In this document: positions 14,948-21,433 of the stretch, piece after piece
How positions within the stretch are numbered: the stretch's first letter is position 1
Layout of the letters: every line of letters begins with the position of its first letter
DNA from: GCA-2732805 sp964516605
GTDB taxonomy: Bacteria > Pseudomonadota > Gammaproteobacteria > Coxiellales > Coxiellaceae
Assembly (NCBI GenBank): GCA_964516605.1
Contig: CAZFAA010000024.1
Coordinates: forward strand, 1 to 21,433
DNA length: 21,433 nucleotides
Reading direction: 5' to 3'
The notes under the pieces: model-generated
What the model was told of the DNA's origin: nothing
What the model saw: the letters and a program-made list of their open reading frames with translations, nothing else
The model's database searches: none
Made by a program: the position numbers and the translations under genes

Positions 14948-15984
14948 TAGACGGCACGCTTCAAAAAGTATGCGATTTTTTTAATTTAGGTCGAATGCTG
15001 CGAGCTGTTCCCATGTCGGGCGCTCGTTCGCATGCGGTGTACCATATTACTGCTGATCAAGGTGATTACATCGTGAAGCAGTTTATGGCGCATTGTCACG
15101 AGCCTATTGATGTGGCTGTGTTGCGCAGTACCGCAGCCATTGCGCGTTGTGGATTTGAGTATAAGCTGCCAGTTATTTCAGCGCTTTTTGCAGCGGGTCA
15201 TGCCGATGGGGATGTGCTGTGTGTGGAGCGGGGTGCTGTGTATATGGCCTATCCGTATATTCAGGCGTACACACGCAGCGCGAGAGAGATGACACTAGAA
15301 CAGGGTAAACTTATTGCTCAATTCTTAGTACGGTTTCATCAGCTCAACCTGACCCCACCAACGCCACGGCCTGTATGGAATCTGCAATATACGTCATCGA
15401 TTTGGATTGCGGTACACCGTTATTTTTTAGAGCATTCACATGCCACGGCCGCATTGCTCTTAGAGCGTTTGCATTCAAAGATAATGTTTTGTTTTACGGC
15501 GTGCCAGGCCTCTAAAACGTTTATTGTGCCTGATCTTGTGATCAGCCACCGTGATATTGATCCTTTAAATATACTGTGGCTATCAAATACTGAGTATCGG
15601 GTTATTGATTGGGATTTAGCTGGTGAGGTGGATGCGGCAGTTGAGCTACTGTATGTGGCCATTGGATTGGCACTTGAGTCAGCAACTCACTTAAACAGTG
15701 AAAAATTTAAGGCTATTGTGGCAACATACTGTTCGCAGCGCACGGTACACACGAAGGATGTTACGCCTGTGTTATACACGGTATTAGCGTATTGGTTGAG
15801 CTGGGTGCAAGAGCAGTTGCATAAGCTTGTGTATCAAGAGTTTGATTTAAACCAGTTTCATCGGATCGTTGAGAGTGTGTGTTATTCCTTACAAGCCATG
15901 GAATACCTTTTGCAAATACAGCAACAGTTGGTCGAGCTTTTCGCATCTTCAATCGCCAGTGGTGAAGTGATGAGCGCCTCATAA
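14944..15984 (+). CDS. APH/choline-kinase-fold phosphotransferase
   Basis: A 346-residue kinase-fold protein of the aminoglycoside phosphotransferase superfamily, which includes homoserine, choline and antibiotic kinases and the YihE/SrkA-type stress kinases. The N-lobe has SHAVYHITADQGDYIVKQF, whose Lys is the likely ATP-binding Lys. The catalytic loop is HRDIDPLN (His202, Asp204, Asn209; H-x-D-x4-N). The metal-binding motif is IDWD (Asp222, Asp224). The GTG start overlaps the stop of the LN-repeat gene (GTGA), so it is translationally coupled. The C-terminal 100 residues are helical. The substrate is not readable; nothing indicates antibiotic resistance, and a small-molecule kinase is as likely. 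Confidence 0.82.
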   Translation: MIDGTLQKVCDFFNLGRMLRAVPMSGARSHAVYHITADQGDYIVKQFMAHCHEPIDVAVLRSTAAIARCGFEYKLPVISALFAAGHADGDVLCVERGAVYMAYPYIQAYTRSAREMTLEQGKLIAQFLVRFHQLNLTPPTPRPVWNLQYTSSIWIAVHRYFLEHSHATAALLLERLHSKIMFCFTACQASKTFIVPDLVISHRDIDPLNILWLSNTEYRVIDWDLAGEVDAAVELLYVAIGLALESATHLNSEKFKAIVATYCSQRTVHTKDVTPVLYTVLAYWLSWVQEQLHKLVYQEFDLNQFHRIVESVCYSLQAMEYLLQIQQQLVELFASSIASGEVMSAS

Positions 15985-16053
15985 AATTGACCATGGAATT
16001 GCCAGGGATCTTCAGGTATTATAGCCTCTACATCGATCGGCTATGGGTTAAAG

Positions 16054-16932
16054 ATGACAGAACCTCGACCTCAGGAATCCACGTTGCACAATGAATGTGA
16101 CGTCATCAAGGTGCATGGAGCGCATTTTACTGTGCCCGCCGATTTGTATATTCCACCGGATGCGCTGCGTGTTTTTTTAGAGACCTTTCAAGGCCCTTTG
16201 GATTTATTACTGTATTTAATTAAGAAACAAAATATTGATATTTTAGACCTGCCCATCGCACACATTACCAAACAGTATATGGATTACATTGAGGTGATGC
16301 GGGACATCAAGCTTGAATTAGCAGCTGAATATTTGGTGATGGCGGCGATGTTGGCCGAGATTAAATCACGGTTATTATTGCCGCGCCCTGTTGAATCAGA
16401 AGAGGAAGGGGGTGTTGATCCGCGTGCTGAATTGATTCGACGCTTGCAGGAGTATGAGCGTTTTAAAGTAGCGGCACAAGATTTAGATGAGTTGATACGC
16501 TCTGAGCGTGATACCTTTGTTGCTGATGTTGAATTGCCTGTGATCGAATATCAACGTGTGCTACCCGAGGTGCTGTTGCCTGATGTGGTCGCCGCGCTGC
16601 GTGATGTGTTGCAACGTGCGAAGATGTTTTCTGAGCATTCTATCGAACGGGAAGTGTTGTCGATTCGTGAACGCATGAGCATTGTGTTATCGCGAGTTAA
16701 GGCGGATGAATTTATAGAAATTGGTAAGCTCTTTACAATTGAGGAAGGGCGTATGGGGGTCGTGGTCACGCTGATTGCGGTTTTAGAATTATGCCGCCAA
16801 GCGTTGCTTGAGGTAACTCAGTCCCAAGCGTTTGCGCCTGTGTATGTTAAAGCGCGTTGTTCTGATAACGAAGAGCTGGGTGAAATTGATTACAGCCAAT
16901 TGGAAGCGTTTAGCGGAGAAACGAATGAGTGA
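16054..16932 (+). CDS. scpA: Segregation and condensation protein A (kleisin)
   Basis: Kleisin subunit that bridges SMC heads with ScpB during chromosome condensation and segregation. The protein has 292 residues; a 35-residue polar N-terminal extension precedes the conserved start of the domain, VFLETFQGPLDLLLYLIKKQ. Other family blocks are LDLPIAHITKQYMDYIEVMR, AAEYLVMAAMLAEIKSRLLL and, in the C-terminal winged helix, VVTLIAVLELCRQ. ATG 16054 has a GGGTTAAAG stretch before it. It overlaps scpB by 8 bases. No candidate promoter with correct spacing was found in the 69-base gap upstream, so readthrough from the kinase gene is possible. Confidence 0.95.
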   Translation: MTEPRPQESTLHNECDVIKVHGAHFTVPADLYIPPDALRVFLETFQGPLDLLLYLIKKQNIDILDLPIAHITKQYMDYIEVMRDIKLELAAEYLVMAAMLAEIKSRLLLPRPVESEEEGGVDPRAELIRRLQEYERFKVAAQDLDELIRSERDTFVADVELPVIEYQRVLPEVLLPDVVAALRDVLQRAKMFSEHSIEREVLSIRERMSIVLSRVKADEFIEIGKLFTIEEGRMGVVVTLIAVLELCRQALLEVTQSQAFAPVYVKARCSDNEELGEIDYSQLEAFSGETNE

Positions 16933-17662
16933 AGTCATTGATAAAAAGTCGATTCTTGAAGCGGCTATTTTTGCAGCGGGTGAGCCTGTGTCGGTCGATC
17001 GTTTGCTGCAATTATTTGATGAAGCAGATCGTCCTGCGCAAAAAGAAATCATTAGTTTATTAGATGAATTGGCTATGAGCTATGCAGAGCGTGCTGTTGA
17101 ATTAGTGCAGGTGGCCAGTGGTTATCGTTTTCAAGCTAGAGCAAATATGGCGCCATGGTTGCAACGCTTGTGGGATCAAAAACCAGTGCGTTACACACGC
17201 GCATTTTTGGAAACACTGGCCTTGATAGCCTACCGTCAGCCCATAACGCGTGGTGAAATTGAAGAGATTCGTGGTGTTGCAGTTAATTCGCATATCATGC
17301 GGCAATTGTTGGAGCGAGAGTGGATCAAGGTTGTGGGGCATAAAGATGTTGCTGGTAAGCCAGAACTGTTTGCAACGACTAAACAATTTTTAGATTACTT
17401 TAATTTAACTAAATTAGCTGAGTTACCGTTATTGCAAGACGTTGTTGATTTAGACAAAGTAGATGAGACCTTAGGTGAGCAATTAACTTTAGAAGTGACT
17501 GTGGGTGAGTCAATAAATGAGGCGGATAATGCGCCACTGATGACAGATACACAGCGTGATATTCTGAGAAAACAAAATGCAGAACAAGCTGAGCGTGATA
17601 TTGATGCTCTGGTAGATGAGGCTTTAGCGCGCGTGGATGCGTTAGAAGAAGCGCTTGCCTAG
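16925..17662 (+). CDS. scpB: Segregation and condensation protein B
   Basis: Partner of ScpA in the SMC–ScpAB or MukB-like condensin complex; two winged-helix domains. ATG 16925 lies within the end of scpA (8-base overlap), giving MSEVIDKKSILEAAIFAAGE, and 245 residues. An alternative upstream frame from 16832 overlaps scpA heavily and is rejected. Family blocks are the EAAIFAAGEPVS helix, VASGYRFQ, LETLALIAYRQPITRGEIEE (the most conserved stretch) and KPELFATTKQFLDYF. The C-terminal 60 residues are acidic and helical, beyond the conserved core. Confidence 0.95.
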   Translation: MSEVIDKKSILEAAIFAAGEPVSVDRLLQLFDEADRPAQKEIISLLDELAMSYAERAVELVQVASGYRFQARANMAPWLQRLWDQKPVRYTRAFLETLALIAYRQPITRGEIEEIRGVAVNSHIMRQLLEREWIKVVGHKDVAGKPELFATTKQFLDYFNLTKLAELPLLQDVVDLDKVDETLGEQLTLEVTVGESINEADNAPLMTDTQRDILRKQNAEQAERDIDALVDEALARVDALEEALA

Positions 17663-17705
17663 TTTATTTTTTATTATTCCTCCCCATTTAAATTAAGAGA
17701 ATGCT

Positions 17706-18467
17706 ATGTCGGAAAAGCTACAAAAAGTGTTGGCGCGTTTAGGTTATGGTTCGCGCCGTGAAATGGAGCGCTGGATTCAGGAGGGTCGTATTCAAGTCAA
17801 TGGTGTTGTGGCAACGATTGGATCGCGCGTTGCTGCAACAGATGTGCTGCGTATCGATAATAAAACCATTCAATTACCTGAAGAACAGCATGAAATGCGA
17901 GTTATTATGTATCACAAGCCGGTGGGTGAAATTTGCAGTCGTCGTGATCATGAGGGTGGTGGTAGTGTTTTTGATCGATTACCGAAGTTAAGTTCGGGAC
18001 GTTGGATTAGTATTGGGCGTTTGGATGTGAATACATCGGGTTTATTATTATTTACCAATGATGGCGACGTGGCTAATAAATTAATGCACCCATCATTTCA
18101 GGTGCAGCGTGAGTACGCGGTGCGTGTGTTGGGTCAAGCATCGGATGCCACTCTTAAAAAATTAACAGAAGGTGTGATGTTGGAAGATGGTTTGGCACGT
18201 TTTGAGCATATTGTTGATGGCGGTGGTAAAGGATCGAATCATTGGTATTATGTGGTGGTGACGGAGGGACGTAATCGTTTAGTGCGTCGCTTGTGGGAAT
18301 CCCAACACCATGCAGTCAGCCGGTTAAAACGCGTGCGTTATGGCAATATTATTTTAGGTTCAATGCCAAGGCAGGGTGGTTGGCAGGAGTTAACGCCAGG
18401 TGAAATCAAAGTATTGATGGCGGATTTGGAAAAGCAGGATAGTGCTACGGATGGCTCAGCCGCCTAA
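17706..18467 (+). CDS. rluB: 23S rRNA pseudouridine(2605) synthase RluB
   Basis: Pseudouridylates 23S rRNA (U2605 in E. coli). The protein has 253 residues. The N-terminal S4 RNA-binding domain (about 1–60) begins EKLQKVLARLGYGSRREMER; then a linker and the RsuA-type synthase domain, with the catalytic Asp107 in GRLDVNTSGLLLFTNDGD and the later GRNRLVRRLWESQ. The start at ATG 17706 is 43 bases after scpB with AAGAGA upstream. The scpA–scpB–rluB order is widely conserved. RluB and RluF are similar families; the scpB neighbour and C-terminal pattern favour RluB. The 76 bases to the next (convergent) stop contain only AT-rich palindromes, e.g. GATAA-TT-TTATC at 18473–18484, and no convincing terminator. 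Confidence 0.94.
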   Translation: MSEKLQKVLARLGYGSRREMERWIQEGRIQVNGVVATIGSRVAATDVLRIDNKTIQLPEEQHEMRVIMYHKPVGEICSRRDHEGGGSVFDRLPKLSSGRWISIGRLDVNTSGLLLFTNDGDVANKLMHPSFQVQREYAVRVLGQASDATLKKLTEGVMLEDGLARFEHIVDGGGKGSNHWYYVVVTEGRNRLVRRLWESQHHAVSRLKRVRYGNIILGSMPRQGGWQELTPGEIKVLMADLEKQDSATDGSAA

Positions 18468-18543
18468 AAAAGATAATTTTATCGGATCTGCTCATAATTT
18501 ATAAGTTATGGTTGATTAGTTGAACGTGAATCATGTTTTTGTC

Positions 18544-19956
18544 TCACTGACTCAGAGGGCGCTGAATTAGTTGTGAGTTTGGCTCCTCTTGGCGGCGTTT
18601 AGAATTTTCTGCTCTATAATGCCAAAGGGAAGCAGTGTTTACTGTTGTTTTTTTGGGGGATGATAAGCTTTCAACAAACAGGATGAGTTGTGATCTTATA
18701 CTTTGAAGTAATAACAATGGTGATAATACAGCTTGAATGATGAGCCGAGGCACGACAATCAAAGCCAAACCCAAATGCAACGGTATTTGTAATACTGCTT
18801 TACTAGCCCAATGTAATTTGCTATTCGCGACACGTTGACGCGCATGCTCAAGCACTGCATCTGCTACTATGAGAGGTAGCTCTATCACTATTCTTAATAT
18901 CACAGCAGGGATATATACCAAGGTAAAAAAACTAAAAAATAGCAAGTCTCGAGTTGCTGTAATCATTTCGCGCGGAACTTCACAAAAGCTTATGAAGTCG
19001 TCGATTAGCAGCTGCAGTGCATCAAGTAAGGTATAAGAAAAAACATAGGTCGGCAGAATTTTTTCTTGTGTTCGAAAATAAAGATTTTCTGAAGTTTCAA
19101 CTTGTTTCTTGAGGTAACCCAATATTCTATTTTTAAGTGTAAGGACATCAGGAATTTTTTGTGTTTGGTTTGTGAGAGTTAAAGTGTTTGGATTGGAACA
19201 AGACAAATGATTCAGTCTAAAATCGCTGATTGATCGCGCCTGAAATAAATTTTTTAAGAAATCTGGAATTTGTCTTAATTTAAGAAAAAGTGTTATGCAA
19301 TCATCTGCTACGTTGTTATACAGCACTACTTTGGCTTTTTCATCTGCTGCATTAGGTTCGGGTATTGGAAAAAGAGCCACATGAAATCTAGATGGGTGAG
19401 ATTGCATGTCTTGGTGACTCGGGTTGGAGGTCCATAGGGTGACTCTTGATTTTCCTTCTGTGGTTGCGTTATTGGAGTTGGGTTTTGAAATTTCTGTCAT
19501 GGCATCAACTATCAAGTTTTGCCAGTTCCATTGAACATGTGATGGGGAGCGTGTGATTTCATCAACGCATTCTATGCCTCCATCGAAAGGTAGGGTTACT
19601 GTTACTGATTTAAATCGAGTCAAAGGCCCGGTCGTTTTCATGCCAGCTATAATATTTTTTTGCTCTTCAGTCGAACACTGCAGATAGAACCACTGCGCCA
19701 AGCGTGGTTGCTTATTTTTATGTAAAGCAGCAAAAGTGTAAGGAGGTGCTAATCCAGGAGTGATATTATCCTGCGTCCATTTCCAATCAAGAAGGCTGGT
19801 GCATAATAGCTGGTGTATTTGGTTTTGCTCTGATGTTTTCACGCCTAAAATAGTCATCGCGCTTTCTGGGTTTTCTTTCAGCTCTGTATATACACGCTTT
19901 AAAGTTTTAGGGTCTAAATTGTTAAGGAGATTAATGGCTTTTTCTTCGATGCTCAT
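18544..19956 (-). CDS. Unrecognised 470-residue protein with C-terminal membrane hairpins
   Basis: I do not recognise a family. Residues 1–100 are soluble and start with a helical MSIEEKAINLLNNLDPKTLK. Residues 100–300 are mixed, with a beta-like segment (TRFKSVTVTLPFDGG, about 113–127). Two long hydrophobic stretches follow: 338–368 and 388–428, separated by a basic linker (HARQRVANSKLHWASK), which suggests a pair of re-entrant or hairpin membrane insertions. The last 38 residues are polar and charged with RRQEEPNSQ. There is no N-terminal signal peptide. In Legionella-like bacteria, such proteins (soluble front, late membrane hairpins, polar tail) are often Dot/Icm-secreted effectors; that is inference only. 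It lies alone between rluB and mutS and appears AT-richer than its neighbours. Confidence 0.75.
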   Translation of the reverse strand: MSIEEKAINLLNNLDPKTLKRVYTELKENPESAMTILGVKTSEQNQIHQLLCTSLLDWKWTQDNITPGLAPPYTFAALHKNKQPRLAQWFYLQCSTEEQKNIIAGMKTTGPLTRFKSVTVTLPFDGGIECVDEITRSPSHVQWNWQNLIVDAMTEISKPNSNNATTEGKSRVTLWTSNPSHQDMQSHPSRFHVALFPIPEPNAADEKAKVVLYNNVADDCITLFLKLRQIPDFLKNLFQARSISDFRLNHLSCSNPNTLTLTNQTQKIPDVLTLKNRILGYLKKQVETSENLYFRTQEKILPTYVFSYTLLDALQLLIDDFISFCEVPREMITATRDLLFFSFFTLVYIPAVILRIVIELPLIVADAVLEHARQRVANSKLHWASKAVLQIPLHLGLALIVVPRLIIQAVLSPLLLLQSIRSQLILFVESLSSPKKTTVNTASLWHYRAENSKRRQEEPNSQLIQRPLSQ

Positions 19957-20002
19957 TATCAGTCAACACCATATGATTTCTGTTCAGTTTATTTGAAGAG
20001 TC

Positions 20003-20008
20003 ATTATA
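20003..20008 (-). promoter_or_regulatory. Consensus -10 hexamer of the 470-residue protein gene
   Basis: On the minus strand the hexamer is TATAAT, located 47 bases before the ATG at 19956. At 17–18 base spacing the -35 is weak (T-rich TTTTAA/TTTTTA), but the upstream region is strongly AT-rich, as in an UP element. Fits promoters of single effector-type genes. Confidence 0.45.
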
Positions 20009-20060
20009 ATACGTTATTCCATATTTTAAAAATTAAAAATTCCCTGATGGGGGTTGTTCT

Positions 20061-21433
20061 TTAAGAGTCTTGAGCTAATTCAATCAGCTCATATAAGACA
20101 TCCAGCGCCTGACGTGGCGTGAGGCTGTCAGCGTTTAATGTTTTTAATTTGGTGAGCGCTGCTGAGGGTTGGGTAGACGAAAACAGTTGCGCTTGCTCGG
20201 GGGTGTGCATTTGCACGCTGGATTGATGAGACTGTTGTTCGAGGTCATACAATTTATTTTTAGCAAGTGTGATGACATCCGTTGGTATGCCGGCTAATTT
20301 GGCGACTTGAATACCATAGCTTTGACTGGCAGGTCCGGGTTTGACTTTATGTAAAAAAACGATTTTTTCTGCATATTCTGTGGCATTCAAATGCACATTA
20401 CTAATGGTTTTGAATTGTTCGCTTAAGGTCGTTAACTCAAAATAGTGCGTCGCAAACAGTGTGAAAGCGCCTATTTTTTCAGCGATGTGCGCGGCTGTAG
20501 CAAATGCCAGCGATAGACCATCAAACGTGCTGGTGCCGCGGCCAATCTCATCTAATAATACTAAGCTGTGTTTGGTTGCATTATGTAAAATATTCGCTGT
20601 TTCTGTCATCTCCACCATGAAGGTTGAGCGTCCGCGTGCTAAATCATCTGCTGCACCAATGCGGGTGAAAATTTTATCGATGGGGCCTATGCTGACTTCA
20701 TGCGCTGGCACAAAGCAACCGATGTGTGTCATCAGTGTAATTAAGGCAACTTGACGCATGTAAGTCGATTTACCGCCCATATTGGGTCCTGTAATAATTT
20801 GCATACGCGATTTTTTCGTCAGTTTACAATTATTAGCGATAAAGGGATCTTTAACCACTTGCTCAATTACAGGGTGGCGACCTTCTAGGATTGTAATCCC
20901 TGCCTCATTGACGAGCGTTGGGCAAGTGTAATTTAAGGTGATGGCGCGTTCAGCAAAATTGCTGATTACATCCAGTTCGGCAAGTGCTTGCGCACACTGT
21001 TGCAATTCAGCTAAATAGATATTTAACTTTTCCAGTAACTCATCATACAATTCTTTTTCACGTGCTAAAGCGCGCGATTTACTGCTCAGAACATTATCCT
21101 CATATTCTTTGAGCTCTGGTGTAATAAAGCGTTCCATATTTTTCAATGTTTGGCGGCGAATGTAATCAGCCGGTGCTTTGCTCGATTGAGCGCGACTGAT
21201 TTCAATATAGTAACCGTGTACGCGATTGTAGCCGACTTTTAGAGTATTAATTTGCGTTCTTTCGCGTTCACGCAGTTCAAGATCAATTAAAAATTGATTG
21301 TTATTAGAGCTTAAGGTGCGCAAATTATCGAGTAGTGCATCATAACCTTTCGCGATCACACCGCCGTCACGAATGACTACCGGTGGGTTGTCAGCAATAG
21401 CGCGTGTTAATAACGCTGCGACCGTTTCTAAAT
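20061..21433 (-). CDS. mutS: DNA mismatch repair protein MutS, C-terminal part (5' end outside window)
   Basis: Mismatch-recognition ATPase. The frame is open to the window edge, so about 457 of the usual 850 residues are present; the GTG at 21359 is an internal codon of the conserved VIRDGGVIAKGYDALLDNLR. Visible parts are the lever/clamp region (GYNRVHGYYIEIS), the ATPase domain with Walker A GPNMGGKSTYM, Walker B LVLLDEIGRGTSTFDG, the FATHYFEL switch and the SYGIQVAKLAG helix-turn-helix dimer region. The last 60 residues are the less conserved tail, ending PRQALDVLYELIEL. It has no downstream partner on this strand apart from the 470-residue gene 104 bases away. Confidence 0.97.
   Translation of the reverse strand, partial: LETVAALLTRAIADNPPVVIRDGGVIAKGYDALLDNLRTLSSNNNQFLIDLELRERERTQINTLKVGYNRVHGYYIEISRAQSSKAPADYIRRQTLKNMERFITPELKEYEDNVLSSKSRALAREKELYDELLEKLNIYLAELQQCAQALAELDVISNFAERAITLNYTCPTLVNEAGITILEGRHPVIEQVVKDPFIANNCKLTKKSRMQIITGPNMGGKSTYMRQVALITLMTHIGCFVPAHEVSIGPIDKIFTRIGAADDLARGRSTFMVEMTETANILHNATKHSLVLLDEIGRGTSTFDGLSLAFATAAHIAEKIGAFTLFATHYFELTTLSEQFKTISNVHLNATEYAEKIVFLHKVKPGPASQSYGIQVAKLAGIPTDVITLAKNKLYDLEQQSHQSSVQMHTPEQAQLFSSTQPSAALTKLKTLNADSLTPRQALDVLYELIELAQDS

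Noticed and set aside
15985..16053. Promoter before scpA (TTGACC 15987, TATTAT 16017)
   Set aside because: Spacing of 24 bases is too long, and the alternative TTGCCA is only 12 bases away.
20041..20060. Terminator after mutS
   Set aside because: Only a 3-bp CCC/GGG stem precedes the T-rich stretch on the minus strand; too weak to call.

Overview
This 21.4 kb window looks like chromosomal DNA of an AT-leaning gammaproteobacterium. The order fimV–truA–accD–folC–SPOR–cvpA–purF is a gammaproteobacterial arrangement. The base composition, an MFS carrier of the kind common in Legionella, Coxiella and Francisella, and a secreted GDSL lipase suggest a host-associated lineage near Legionellales. That placement is inference; no rRNA or other phylogenetic marker was tested. 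No insertion sequence, phage gene, CRISPR array or tRNA was recognised.

Layout. 1–1884: the 3' end of fimV, a GC-rich structured intergenic segment ending in a terminator-like hairpin, then truA. 1961–7769: a tight run on the + strand, accD–folC–SPOR(dedD)–cvpA–purF–lysR, with gaps of a few bases or start/stop overlaps, covering fatty-acid, folate, cell-division and purine functions. 7944–10664: three separate genes: a GrpB–GNAT fusion, dusA, and an unrecognised cysteine-rich protein. 10747–13368: rpmE (-), an MFS transporter (+), and overlapping bolA and yciB (-). 13568–15984: a probable three-gene accessory operon: a secreted GDSL esterase, a small protein with a Leu-Asn repeat encoded by a telomere-like hexamer array, and an APH-fold kinase whose start overlaps the small gene's stop. 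16054–18467: scpA–scpB–rluB (chromosome condensation and 23S rRNA pseudouridylation). 18544–19956 (-): a 470-residue unrecognised protein with C-terminal membrane hairpins. 20061–21433 (-): the 3' part of mutS.

Housekeeping genes sit in recognisable conserved clusters. The unusual content lies between them: the fimV–truA structured RNA candidate, the cysteine-rich protein, the lipase/LN-repeat/kinase operon with a 12-bp perfect palindrome upstream, and the membrane-hairpin protein between rluB and mutS. No complete new defence or mobile system is evident. The most likely undescribed unit is the lipase–LN-repeat–kinase operon. No gene-free stretch exceeds 300 bases; the longest (about 160–200 bases) are described individually.
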